Positions 1-7,514 of a DNA stretch of 64,000 nt are shown here, in pieces; positions within the stretch are counted from its first letter, which is position 1, and each line of letters opens with the position of its first letter. Origin of the DNA: Oscillospiraceae bacterium. Its GTDB lineage: Bacteria > Bacillota > Clostridia > Oscillospirales > Acutalibacteraceae. Made by a program: the position numbers and the translations under genes. The notes beneath the pieces are model-generated. The model made no database searches, was not told the DNA's origin, and saw only the letters and a program-made list of their open reading frames with translations. Where the stretch lies: contig SVPE01000010.1 in NCBI GenBank assembly GCA_015066015.1, positions 1-64,000 of the forward strand, read 5' to 3'.

Positions 1-47
1 ACCTCCTTTTTATTATTTTTGTTGCAGTTGACAGACCGCAATTCAAT

Positions 48-128
48 TATAATATAAGGAGGTTTTTCTGTTCAACTATTTAATTCTTACCGAACCACGC
101 GTCTAACGCGTGGTTTTACATTACAAAC
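48..128. terminator. Perfect 10-bp hairpin at left edge
   Basis: Arms at 93-102 and 106-115 (AACCACGCGT / ACGCGTGGTT) form a perfect 10-bp stem with a 3-nt loop and a short T run on the + strand. It probably ends a transcript entering from outside the window or separates two units. At bases 1-6 the complement of an AGGAGGT-type ribosome binding site points to a minus-strand gene just off the left edge. Confidence 0.5.
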
Positions 129-157
129 AAGGGGCTGTTACAATGAGACAGCCCCTT
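129..157 (-). terminator. Intrinsic terminator of the DUF2188 gene
   Basis: Arms 129-138 and 148-157 (AAGGGGCTGT / ACAGCCCCTT) form a perfect 10-bp stem 4 nt past the stop codon at 162. The following minus-strand bases are only moderately T-rich, so termination is inferred from position and stem strength. Confidence 0.6.
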
Positions 158-161
158 ATAA

Positions 162-386
162 TTAACCTTTTGGTGGAAATGAGTCATTACCATAAGAATT
201 TTTATCTCTGATTTTACCATCGCGACCATGAATTACAACTTCCGAACTGTTATTTATTGCAATATTTCTTGCATAAGATATTGCATCTTTTTGCGTGTTG
301 GTAATTTTGGTTGCTCTTAAATTTCCTTCGCCTTTAACCTGCCAATTTCCGTCAGGTCTTCTGGTGACATGTTGATTTTTGCCCAT
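162..386 (-). CDS. DUF2188 domain protein
   Basis: A 74-residue basic protein recognised as DUF2188 from its course: an N-terminal MGKNQHV, a middle NWQVKGEGN, and a C-terminal block EVVIHGRDGKIRDKNSYGND ending in PFPPKG-like residues (here SFPPKG). The family is small, widespread on mobile and accessory DNA, and has no established biochemical role. The start is fixed by AGAGGAGG 7-8 nt upstream. It follows the 38-residue gene at 453-569 by 66 nt with no clear promoter between them, so the two are probably co-transcribed. It lies inside the putative integrated element that ends at the tRNA-Ser fragment near 4.6 kb. Confidence 0.8.
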   Translation of the reverse strand: MGKNQHVTRRPDGNWQVKGEGNLRATKITNTQKDAISYARNIAINNSSEVVIHGRDGKIRDKNSYGNDSFPPKG

Positions 387-452
387 CTAGACACCTCCTC
401 TCATTAGAAAAATGAAAGGATGAACCGCCCACATCCTTGTAAATATTACAAA

Positions 453-569
453 TTATTTGTGTTTTTTAAAACGAAATGCCTTTAAGCCAAATTGTTTGGC
501 ATAAAGACGTGTCCCGTTTTTAAGTGTGATATAAGTTGTATAAACATAATCATTCTTATTATCAACCAT
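453..569 (-). CDS. Small basic protein of 38 residues, unknown function
   Basis: An ATG at 569 sits behind AAGGAGGTGTTTTGTTTT, an excellent ribosome binding site, and opens a 38-codon frame ending at TAA (453-455). The peptide begins MVDNKNDYVYTTYITLKNGT and ends in a Lys/Phe/His-rich tail. The segment YITLKNGTRLYAKQFGLKAF resembles short conserved hypothetical proteins often seen beside phage or element genes in Firmicutes; this is from memory and cannot be checked here. No transmembrane segment. It probably shares a transcript with the DUF2188 gene downstream. Confidence 0.6.
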   Translation of the reverse strand: MVDNKNDYVYTTYITLKNGTRLYAKQFGLKAFRFKKHK

Positions 570-645
570 AAAACAAAACACCTCCTTCAAAAAAGATTTT
601 TTAGAAACTTGTGTCAAACATTTTTGATGCAAGTTAGAGAATCTC

Positions 646-674
646 TTGAAAAAAGTGTAGTCAAATGGTATACT
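646..674 (+). promoter_or_regulatory. Sigma-A promoter for a short transcript
   Basis: TTGAAA (646-651) and TATACT (669-674) are separated by exactly 17 nt. No ORF with a ribosome binding site follows; a strong terminator lies about 50 nt downstream of the expected start, implying a short untranslated RNA. Confidence 0.65.
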
Positions 675-680
675 ATCAAG

Positions 681-760
681 CGCGACCGAGATAGTAGGCG
701 GTTTTTGTCTACATTTCTCAAGAGAAGTCTTTCTGTTTATTCAGAAAGACTTTTTCTTTT
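681..760 (+). ncRNA. Candidate small RNA of about 80 nt
   Basis: The interval runs from the predicted start just after the -10 box to the end of the T tract of a strong terminator. It carries no plausible coding frame. Two sets of inverted repeats overlap the promoter: TACTATC (671-677) with GATAGTA (690-696), and an imperfect long pair, TCTCTTGA-rich at 643-662 with its complement at 707-725. The nested repeats could form a DNA or RNA hairpin or serve as a regulator site. It lies antisense to nothing annotated and between two minus-strand genes of the island. Whether it is transcribed is inferred from promoter and terminator only. Confidence 0.5.
726..760 (+). terminator. Intrinsic terminator of the candidate sRNA
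   Basis: AGTCTTTCTG (726-735) pairs with CAGAAAGACT (742-751), followed by TTTTCTTTTT. A textbook + strand terminator. Confidence 0.8.
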
Positions 761-788
761 TATGTTCACAGGCAAAGCTGTAAAACGA

Positions 789-1169
789 TCAGTTTAATGA
801 TACTGCCTTAGTCATATCAAACAAGACTATGTTTGCATCTTTTATGAATTCACCTTCAATTTTGAAGGCTTGTTTTGATAAATCCCAACCTGTTAAATCC
901 TGCAAAGTATTAAGTAAATCCCTTCCATTCCATCGTACAGAAATTACATTTTTCTTTTTAGGTTTGAAAAAAGCTACTGCATTAAGAGCTGTCTCATCGC
1001 ACGGGAGAATTGCTATTTGTTGAGTAGAAGCGTTTATTAACAATTGCACGAACCGCGGATAATCTAATTTCATAACGACCGATTTATTAAACGTTACACC
1101 ATTGTTTGTGACGGATACATAAGGAACTCCCTCATTAAAATTAAATGGTACAAATCCGTCTAATATCAT
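789..1169 (-). CDS. Conserved hypothetical protein, 126 residues
   Basis: A soluble 126-residue protein starting MILDGFVPFNFNEGVPYVSV. It has no signal peptide, no transmembrane segment and no catalytic motif I can name. The composition (FNKSVVMKLDYPRFVQLLI, ILPCDE, ISVRWNGRDLLNTL) suggests a compact alpha/beta fold, and similar proteins occur on accessory DNA of Clostridia as far as I recall. Start chosen at ATG 1169 because AAGGAGGTG lies 7-9 nt upstream and a consensus promoter precedes it. It belongs to the putative island at the left of the window. No function is proposed. Confidence 0.75.
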   Translation of the reverse strand: MILDGFVPFNFNEGVPYVSVTNNGVTFNKSVVMKLDYPRFVQLLINASTQQIAILPCDETALNAVAFFKPKKKNVISVRWNGRDLLNTLQDLTGWDLSKQAFKIEGEFIKDANIVLFDMTKAVSLN

Positions 1170-1199
1170 TTGAACACCTCCTTAACTTCTTCGTCAATT

Positions 1200-1228
1200 A
1201 TTATAAAATATTATATCCTTATTGTCAA
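1200..1228 (-). promoter_or_regulatory. Sigma-A promoter of the 126-residue protein gene
   Basis: On the minus strand TTGACA (1228-1223), 17 nt, TATAAT (1205-1200): both boxes match consensus exactly. Confidence 0.8.
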
Positions 1229-1458
1229 GTGTTTTTCGTCACTAAATGCGCTCGATTTGCGTCAAATTCATAATATTTCAACCTATTAATACGCGGTGTG
1301 TAGTTGTCGGTTTTTTTCGATGTTGCACCTCTTGCTTGTAAAGCTTGTTTTTACGCTGCGGTTATTCGCTTTTGTTTTGTTGCGCATTGTCACGTTGTGT
1401 GTATTTTTGTGCATAAATATATATTTGCTTTCTATGCGTTTTTTTGTTGCGTTTTGCA
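1229..1458. other. Gene-free stretch inside the island
   Basis: AT-rich DNA between the 126-residue protein gene and the restriction-modification gene. Open frames here lack ribosome binding sites and look random. Apart from the terminator at its right edge I see no structured element. Confidence 0.4.
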
Positions 1459-1498
1459 AAACAAAAGGCTCCTCGTTATTTAGAGAAGCCTTTTGTTT
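1459..1498 (-). terminator. Terminator overlapping the stop of the R-M gene
   Basis: AAACAAAAGGCT... (1459-1474) pairs with its near-complement (1483-1498); one mismatch in a ~16-bp stem. A T-rich arm on each side makes it potentially bidirectional. It abuts the stop codon at 1499-1501. Confidence 0.65.
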
Positions 1499-4261
1499 TT
1501 ATTCAGTTAACTCCTTATACATCCTCATAAGCTCTGCCACACACTCTGACTCGGTATTGAGCTTGCCCCAAAAGCCATAAGCTTGCATAACTGCTTTGTC
1601 GTTTGCTTGATGTGCTTTTCGAAGCTCAACAGGCATTGTAAGCTCATTATATAATTCTGCTAATGAGCATTCGGGATATAAAGCTCTTGCATCAAGAATT
1701 GCCTGTGCAGTCTGCTCTATTTTTGCTTTTTGCTCATCTGTGAGATTTGGCCAAGGGAATGTATTGTAAACTATTCCACCTGAATAACGATAGTCACTCT
1801 TTAATCTTCCTGCAGTTATTCTCATCCAAGCGTTATGGACATTAGATGTCAAAATACCGAAGTGATATAATGTTGCACCTAGAACTATAGAACAAGCATC
1901 AGATGCTATTGTATCAGGCGTCATAAAACCAATAGGTATATATTTTCTGTTTTGCGATGAATGACGAGGAATAATCAAATAAGTCTCATTGGTTTGAGGT
2001 GTAGAGAAGAATTTGTATGCAGTATCTGCAGATTTTCTTGTTGGTGCTGCCGTGCTTTGCAATCTGAAATTTCTGATTTTTTCAAGTCTTGATAAAATTT
2101 CTTTGTTTTTTGCATAAACAGACGGTGAAATATCTTTCAGCCATAAGCAATATCTAATTTCGTTATTATTCAAAAAATCTTTTGCACCGACATATCTTCT
2201 AACACAACATTCAACAGAGCTATCTTTGGAAATTAATTCTTCTTTTTCACTTTCAGATAGAATAAAGTTCCCATCGTCCGTGGGTTGATTACCTTTAGTC
2301 ATTTTCGGCACATCACATATTGGTTTACTTCTACTCCAAATTAAGGTATTAGGTGCATTAAAAAGATATGGATTTATATTATCAACCAACATTAACTTAT
2401 CGTTTGTATATAATTGCTTTTGTCTTAAGCTTGGTGTACAACTGAATCCGATAATAACACAATGAACATGTGCTTTAATGTTTGCTTCGCTATCCCAACG
2501 GAAAGTACGATGGGCGAAATCAATATGCACTTTATATTGGTCTAAAAGCTTCTCCCAAAGAGGAGCTACCTGTTCACCTTGTGTAATACTATTTGTAGAT
2601 ACCAAAGCTGTTTTGATATTTGTTTCTTGCATCAACATTGCCGCTTTGTGATACCAAGCTCCAACATAATCAATACTGTTGGATAATTTTATCTTGCCAA
2701 AAATTGCAACAGCATCATCTTTTTGCTCCTTTGTCATCATTGAAGCCCCCACAAACGGCGGATTACCCATAATATAATTGAGCTTGTCTTTTGGTACAAC
2801 AGTTTCCCAATCAATACGAAGAGCATTACCCTCAACGATATTTGCATAAGACTTAAGAGGCAAGAAATCAAGGTTCATATGGATAATATTTTCTGTTTCC
2901 TTCATCATCTGACTTTCAGCAATCCAAAGGGCAGTCTTGGCAACAGTAACGGCAAAGTCGTTAATTTCGATACCGTAAAACTGACCGATAGAAACCTCAA
3001 TAACATTACCGAAGTCAAGTGAAATCTGTCCGTCAAAAGTTGCTTCAAGAGCTTCATTTTCAAGGCGACGAAGTGAGATATATGTTTCAGTCAGAAAGTT
3101 ACCGCTACCGCAGGCAGGGTCAAAGAAGGTAAGTGAGCCTAACTTCTTCCTGAACTGTGTAAGCTTGGTTTCTCTTGTCTTGGCTACCTTGATTTCTTTG
3201 ATTTCAGCTAATTCCTCACGAAGCTCATCAAGGAAAAGAGGGTCAATAACCTTGTGAATGTTTTCAATAGAGGTATAATGCATACCGCCACTGCGACGGG
3301 TTTCGGGGTTGAGGGTACTCTCAAATACTGCACCGAAAATGGTGGGGCTGATAGCAGACCAGTCAAAATCTTCACTTGCCTTGCGTAAAAGCAAATCACG
3401 GATAGTATCATTCATCTGCGGTATTTCAATATTTTCATCAGCAAAAAGACCACCATTAACATAAGGGAATGAAGCAAGCATTTCTTCCTCGTATGGGTCA
3501 CGGTCCTCCGGCTTTGTATCAAGAATTTTGAACAGCTCAATAAGAGCCTTTCTCATATCCTTTGCAGAAAAAGACTTGATGTAATTATGAAACTTATTGT
3601 GACCGCCAAAGATACCTGCATCCTCTGCGTACAGACAAAATACAAGGCGTACACAAAGCATATTAAGGCTCTGTAAGGAGCGAGGATTTGTTTTATCTAT
3701 GTACTGCTTTAAAATTTCATCATAGAGTATGCCTACAAGATTACCTGCCTGAATGGAGACTTCCATTTCACGCTTGATGTTTTCATCACCTGTATCAGTA
3801 AGGAACTGCAAACGGTAATACTCTTTCTCTAAATCTTTGAGCAAAATCTGTTCAGGCTCACCGTTAGGCTTTTCCATATCGTAAACCAAAAACTCTTCAA
3901 AGTTACAGGTAACAATCCAACGGGGTCTCTGTGAATACGGAAGGACAGCAGAGTATCTTTGTGCCTGCTGAAAAGGTGTAAGGAGTGAGCCGTCAGACTG
4001 CTTGATAGCTTTTTTTAAATCCTTACCTCTGCCTTTCTGTTCGATAAGCACATGAGTAGCAGCAATGTGACCGTCAATAAAGCTTGTGTGGTCGAGCTTG
4101 ACCTGTTCTTCAAAAGTTATAAACTTTTCGGGTTGTTCAACACCGTAAATGTCACGAAGAAGTGAGAGCCAGAATGGCTGGCTTTCACCTTTTTCATAAC
4201 CTTTATCTTTCCAATATGCCGCAAACTCTTTAGCGGCCAAACGCATTTCGTTATCTTTCAT
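1499..4261 (-). CDS. MmeI-like type IIL/IIG restriction-modification enzyme
   Basis: A 920-residue single-chain restriction endonuclease-methyltransferase. The N-terminal nuclease-like region has D63-x10-E74-Q-K76 (FIDGH...VLIEQKGRGK), matching the PD-ExK-type site of MmeI. A helical connector follows, then an adenine methyltransferase core with motif I FDPACGSGNFL at 380-390 and motif IV GNPPFVG at 499-505. The region from about 620 would be target recognition (TRD), followed by a C-terminal helical tail; order and length fit MmeI-family enzymes (about 900-950 residues). In this family one polypeptide cuts at a fixed distance and protects by methylating one strand, so no separate methylase is needed, and none is seen. 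It sits just inside the tRNA-Ser fragment, as defence cargo on an island. Target site cannot be read from sequence. Confidence 0.85.
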   Translation of the reverse strand: MKDNEMRLAAKEFAAYWKDKGYEKGESQPFWLSLLRDIYGVEQPEKFITFEEQVKLDHTSFIDGHIAATHVLIEQKGRGKDLKKAIKQSDGSLLTPFQQAQRYSAVLPYSQRPRWIVTCNFEEFLVYDMEKPNGEPEQILLKDLEKEYYRLQFLTDTGDENIKREMEVSIQAGNLVGILYDEILKQYIDKTNPRSLQSLNMLCVRLVFCLYAEDAGIFGGHNKFHNYIKSFSAKDMRKALIELFKILDTKPEDRDPYEEEMLASFPYVNGGLFADENIEIPQMNDTIRDLLLRKASEDFDWSAISPTIFGAVFESTLNPETRRSGGMHYTSIENIHKVIDPLFLDELREELAEIKEIKVAKTRETKLTQFRKKLGSLTFFDPACGSGNFLTETYISLRRLENEALEATFDGQISLDFGNVIEVSIGQFYGIEINDFAVTVAKTALWIAESQMMKETENIIHMNLDFLPLKSYANIVEGNALRIDWETVVPKDKLNYIMGNPPFVGASMMTKEQKDDAVAIFGKIKLSNSIDYVGAWYHKAAMLMQETNIKTALVSTNSITQGEQVAPLWEKLLDQYKVHIDFAHRTFRWDSEANIKAHVHCVIIGFSCTPSLRQKQLYTNDKLMLVDNINPYLFNAPNTLIWSRSKPICDVPKMTKGNQPTDDGNFILSESEKEELISKDSSVECCVRRYVGAKDFLNNNEIRYCLWLKDISPSVYAKNKEILSRLEKIRNFRLQSTAAPTRKSADTAYKFFSTPQTNETYLIIPRHSSQNRKYIPIGFMTPDTIASDACSIVLGATLYHFGILTSNVHNAWMRITAGRLKSDYRYSGGIVYNTFPWPNLTDEQKAKIEQTAQAILDARALYPECSLAELYNELTMPVELRKAHQANDKAVMQAYGFWGKLNTESECVAELMRMYKELTE

Positions 4262-4302
4262 ATTTTTGACTCCAAGTATAATTTTTGAGTATATACCTGT
4301 AT

Positions 4303-4331
4303 ATTATATAACACTTAGCAACTTTAATCAA
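4303..4331 (-). promoter_or_regulatory. Promoter of the R-M gene
   Basis: Minus strand TTGATT (4331-4326), 17-nt spacer, TATAAT (4308-4303). The ribosome binding site before ATG 4261 is weak (GGAGT), which may limit translation. Confidence 0.7.
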
Positions 4332-4569
4332 TGACTATCATTCAAATAATCTTTTTTCGTTCGTTAAGTGACTTTATTTAGACTTGCACCTTAATCTTTC
4401 TTGCAAATATATAGTGTCGAAAAATAGAAAAAGTAACAAAAATAACTAACAATACATAGTATTTTCGCCGCCATCCGCCACCATTTCTGAAAAGTGCGTA
4501 AAATGCCCTTTCTGCCGACCTTTTCGCGCCGACGAAACGGCGGTTTCTTTAGTGTGCTAGAATGCCGAT
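4332..4569. other. Gene-free stretch next to the attachment site
   Basis: No credible gene. The interval includes a GC-richer part near 4470-4560 with short complementary runs, and then the hairpin at 4570-4592. By position it would be the element-side arm of an attachment site; no recombinase gene is found on this side. Confidence 0.4.
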
Positions 4570-4592
4570 AAACCCTTATTTTATAAGGGTTT
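4570..4592. repeat. Inverted repeat beside the tRNA fragment
   Basis: AAACCCTTA (4570-4578) and TAAGGGTTT (4584-4592) form a perfect 9-bp stem. Such AAACCCTT-type hairpins are frequently found at the element-side border of tRNA-integrated elements; here the tRNA sequence resumes 20 nt later. Confidence 0.5.
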
Positions 4593-4612
4593 CGGGGCTG
4601 TCGGGCAAGCAC

Positions 4613-4672
4613 TTGGAAATCGTGTAAGTTGCTAAAACGGCTTCGAGGGTTCGAATCCCTTGCTCTCCGCCA
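4613..4672 (+). tRNA. 3' fragment of tRNA-Ser(GGA), probable attachment-site remnant
   Basis: The segment contains an anticodon loop TTGGAAA (GGA anticodon), the 3' anticodon strand TCGTG, a class II variable arm (AAGTT paired with GGCTT), a T arm GAGGG-TTCGAAT-CCCTT, and the 3' acceptor GCTCTCC-G-CCA with encoded CCA. The 5' half is absent: no GGAGAGC acceptor or D arm occurs upstream, and the bases before the loop (AGCAC) do not pair with TCGTG. It therefore cannot be a functional tRNA. The simplest reading is the displaced 3' end left when an element integrated into a tRNA-Ser gene; the intact gene should lie off the left of the window. Confidence 0.8.
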
Positions 4673-4678
4673 TAATCA

Positions 4679-4726
4679 ATACCACTGTTGATACAATCGT
4701 ACCGACGGTGGTATCGTTATTTTATT
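4679..4726 (+). terminator. Terminator behind the tRNA fragment
   Basis: ATACCACTGT (4679-4688) pairs with ACGGTGGTAT (4705-4714) with a single G-T wobble, then CGTTATTTTATT. It probably served the original tRNA-Ser gene. Confidence 0.7.
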
Positions 4727-4761
4727 AGAGTTTTCCCCTATGGCATAAGGGGTTATAAAAG

Positions 4762-4809
4762 AAAGCGTTGCAGTTTGGGTAGGTGTGAAATGCTCCCCTG
4801 CAACGCTTT
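4762..4809 (-). terminator. Terminator of the GH116-type gene
   Basis: AAAGCGTTGCAG (4762-4773) and CTGCAACGCTTT (4798-4809) make a perfect 12-bp stem directly past the stop at 4817, followed on the minus strand by CTTTTAT. Confidence 0.7.
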
Positions 4810-4816
4810 TGAGTTT

Positions 4817-7279
4817 TTATTTGACTGCTATCTCCCAACCTTCCAGATTTCCTTTGAGATAGCGGATATCATATTTGCCGTCAGTAAAGCTTACTGTTGC
4901 AAGAACATCGGGAAGACAAAGCGGAAGCCTGATGTTTTTGCTTAAGGGATTAAATGTGATTTTTTTATTCGCATAATCAACAGAAAGTCCCAGCGCAGCA
5001 TGAAGAGTGCTCCAGCTTGACATCGGACGTGTGTAGTGATGCCCGCATTCCCAGTGATCCCAGAAAGCACCGAGTCTCATCTGATTGCTGTGAACAGAGT
5101 ATATTTCAGTGTCAGCGATTTCACGAAGCCCAACCGAAAGGGCAAGAGCAGAAAAGGCATAGCCGATTCCCGTCCAGACTGCACCTGCCTGACAGTTTTT
5201 GTATGTATGAATTGTGGTTTTTCTGCCAACTTGACAGGTTGCGTTAACAAGACCTGCTTCACTGTCAAAATTATTCTCAAATATGAAGCTGAGAACATCG
5301 CGGACTCTATCATCACTGAGATTTCCTTCAATTCCCGCCATTCTCAGAAACCATTCTCCGTCGAGCTGATTACTCATAAGTGACTCATCCGTTTCTGCTT
5401 CGTTCCTCCAAAGGTTGTAGTATTCCCCATTCCAAAGTCTCTCTTCCAGGGATTTTTTTCCCTTTTCCAAAAGGTTTTCCCATTTTTCACGATAAGTGTT
5501 GTCCCCTGTTTTTTCTGCAATTGCAGCACCTGCTTTAAGAGCTGCCAGCCAAAGAACAGAAATATATGTCGGGGTGCCCGAAAAATTCCAAGCATCATAA
5601 GTGTTACGCTTTGTGTCGTAATCAGGAAGACCATCGCCGTCTGTGTCCAGCTTTTCAATGGAATCCATTGCACGCTTTACATTGCCCCAGAGTGACATAA
5701 GATAACCTCTGTCTCCTGTAAACAGATAGTCACGAAGCGCCATCAGAACAAACTGCATATTCATATCGACACGGTCAAACCCCTTGTCAACCCGTTCAAG
5801 ACCGGGGAGGAAAAGGTGATGCACCCTGCCGTCTTTTCTCTGAAACTCCGCCCCCATCAGCATCTGTTTTTTCTGCAGATCAGGAAACAGATTCACAAGT
5901 CCGAAAGAAGCGTGATAAGTAATATCGGTAGTATGAAATCCGCAAAATCCAAGCCCTTCCCACAAACCGAATTTTCCGTTTTTAAGATAGCAGGAGCTTT
6001 TAACAAGCTGAGACAGATTCGACGACCATGCATCAGGATAAACCGACGGCAAATCCGTATTGTAAAGCAAATCGGCAAAATCTGTTGCGGCCTTGCAGAC
6101 GCTGTCACGGTTATCGGTAAGAAATCTGTTGGCATCAAGGGAGTTTTTGTATATATTCTCGTAATAATGACCCAGCTTCTTTCCCGTTTTAGTAAAATGA
6201 TTCGGGAAAAACCAGGAGAAAACAAAGCGTACATCCTTTTTTTCTCCGGGCGCAAGAGTAAGCTTGCTGCAAAGCGCACAAGAGCCGAAATTCATACCCA
6301 TCCGCCACATCTGTTTGCTGCAACATTTAAGAAAGGCGGTTTTTTCTTCTCTGTCAGAAGGGAATCCCGGTCTGCAGTGCCGGATCCTTTTAAGCAGTGA
6401 AGATGCAAAAGGATACTTTGAATATTCCTCGCACAGATAATCAAGCTTTTCGTTTTTTGTAAGGTGCAGATTTATCGGAACAGAAGGAGGCTTGACACCT
6501 GCTGTACTGTTCGGCAGGACACCGTCTTCTCTGAAATCAAATAAAAATGACTCCTGAGTCACTCCGAATCCGGAATTACCGACATACTCTCTGAGATAAC
6601 GGAAATAATCTGCGGTAATATATGAGTTTTCACCGTCACTACTCACAGAAAGACAAACGTCTCCACAGGAAGGAGCACTTGTAGTCCGTACGGGCTCAAT
6701 ATGGATACCGTAACCGTTTTCCATATTGATAAGCGTGTTTCTGCTGCCTTCTTTTTTATCAGTGAAGTTCGGTTCAAGCGCACCCAGAATGCTTATTTCC
6801 AAAGTGTCATCAGTGGGATTTTCAACCGTGAAATCAAGATAAAATCCCGGCGTTGAAGAAGCATCCGAATCATGCGGTACAAAGGGTGAAACTGCTCTCA
6901 ACGACAGATTGCAGGGCAAATCACTGTCAATATAATCAAGATCACAAAGAGGAAATCTACCGTCAAAATCAATTCTTTCAACAGGCTTATTCCAGGCAAA
7001 CATACGGTATGTAAAATCGTCGGCATCTGTTTTCATACCAAGCTTACGGACAACAGGCTTTGTTCCTTCACTCTTTGCACGCACCCAGAAAGAAAGTGCG
7101 CCCGTGTTTTTTTCACCGTCATCAACCTTTTTTTCATTGCTCCTTTCGGCAATACGCGGCTGATTAGCAATAAGCCAATAGTGGAACTCACCGTCAGGCA
7201 AAAGTTCAACGCTTCCACTGCCGATTCCACCAAGAGCAATACCGCTTGTATGGGCTTTGATTGCTGTAATTTTCGCCAT
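4817..7279 (-). CDS. GH116-family (GBA2-like, DUF608) glycosidase
   Basis: An 820-residue cytosolic protein (no signal peptide) resembling bacterial relatives of non-lysosomal glucosylceramidase GBA2. The start has the typical SGIALGGIGSGSVELLPDGE; a beta-rich domain covers about 1-380; the rest is an (alpha/alpha)6-type catalytic domain with TDITYHASFGLVNLFPDL and DGDGLPDYDTKRNTYDAWNF. By comparison with TxGH116 (Glu nucleophile, Asp acid/base), E441 in KFGLWEG and D562 in TYDAW are the likely catalytic pair; this assignment is inference. Family members hydrolyse beta-glucosides or beta-xylosides, so a role in intracellular breakdown of plant-derived oligosaccharides is plausible, but no sugar transporter is adjacent. 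Start at 7279 is supported by AGGGGTG upstream and a consensus promoter. Confidence 0.8.
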   Translation of the reverse strand: MAKITAIKAHTSGIALGGIGSGSVELLPDGEFHYWLIANQPRIAERSNEKKVDDGEKNTGALSFWVRAKSEGTKPVVRKLGMKTDADDFTYRMFAWNKPVERIDFDGRFPLCDLDYIDSDLPCNLSLRAVSPFVPHDSDASSTPGFYLDFTVENPTDDTLEISILGALEPNFTDKKEGSRNTLINMENGYGIHIEPVRTTSAPSCGDVCLSVSSDGENSYITADYFRYLREYVGNSGFGVTQESFLFDFREDGVLPNSTAGVKPPSVPINLHLTKNEKLDYLCEEYSKYPFASSLLKRIRHCRPGFPSDREEKTAFLKCCSKQMWRMGMNFGSCALCSKLTLAPGEKKDVRFVFSWFFPNHFTKTGKKLGHYYENIYKNSLDANRFLTDNRDSVCKAATDFADLLYNTDLPSVYPDAWSSNLSQLVKSSCYLKNGKFGLWEGLGFCGFHTTDITYHASFGLVNLFPDLQKKQMLMGAEFQRKDGRVHHLFLPGLERVDKGFDRVDMNMQFVLMALRDYLFTGDRGYLMSLWGNVKRAMDSIEKLDTDGDGLPDYDTKRNTYDAWNFSGTPTYISVLWLAALKAGAAIAEKTGDNTYREKWENLLEKGKKSLEERLWNGEYYNLWRNEAETDESLMSNQLDGEWFLRMAGIEGNLSDDRVRDVLSFIFENNFDSEAGLVNATCQVGRKTTIHTYKNCQAGAVWTGIGYAFSALALSVGLREIADTEIYSVHSNQMRLGAFWDHWECGHHYTRPMSSWSTLHAALGLSVDYANKKITFNPLSKNIRLPLCLPDVLATVSFTDGKYDIRYLKGNLEGWEIAVK

Positions 7280-7315
7280 AAAAACACCCCTGACATTATT
7301 CTATTTACACAAAAA

Positions 7316-7344
7316 ATTATATCGTTAACAGCAGATGTTGTCAA
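7316..7344 (-). promoter_or_regulatory. Promoter of the GH116-type gene
   Basis: Minus strand TTGACA (7344-7339), 17 nt, TATAAT (7321-7316); perfect consensus. Confidence 0.85.
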
Positions 7345-7452
7345 TAACACACTTGCGTTACAAAGCTTACGAAAGCCGGATAAAATCCTTCATTTTTATC
7401 ATATACATCATTAAACAAATGAGATGTGTGAAAATAAAAATCAGCCTACCCA

Positions 7453-7481
7453 TTGCCATAAAGTTTTATCTGGTATATAAT
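7453..7481 (+). promoter_or_regulatory. Promoter of the permease-amidohydrolase-TIR kinase unit
   Basis: TTGCCA (7453-7458), 17 nt, TATAAT (7476-7481), about 25 nt before the permease ribosome binding site. Confidence 0.8.
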
Positions 7482-7514
7482 TACAGTACAGCTAATTTCA
7501 AGGAGTGTAAAAAA

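Noticed and set aside
492-797. + strand frame of 101 codons
   Set aside because: Overlaps the small minus-strand gene, a promoter and a terminator; no ribosome binding site and random Cys/Phe/Arg composition.
1296-1580. + strand frame of 94 codons
   Set aside because: Runs through the R-M gene terminator, is Phe/Leu/Cys-rich and lacks a ribosome binding site.
4391-4612. - strand frame of 73 codons beside the attachment site
   Set aside because: Low-complexity basic peptide spanning the AAACCCTT hairpin; no ribosome binding site.
4560-4672. A functional tRNA gene
   Set aside because: Only the 3' half is present; the 5' acceptor, D arm and 5' anticodon strand are missing.
7335-7514. 60-residue N-terminal extension of the permease
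   Set aside because: The extension would start upstream of the TTGCCA/TATAAT promoter; ATG 7515 has a ribosome binding site.
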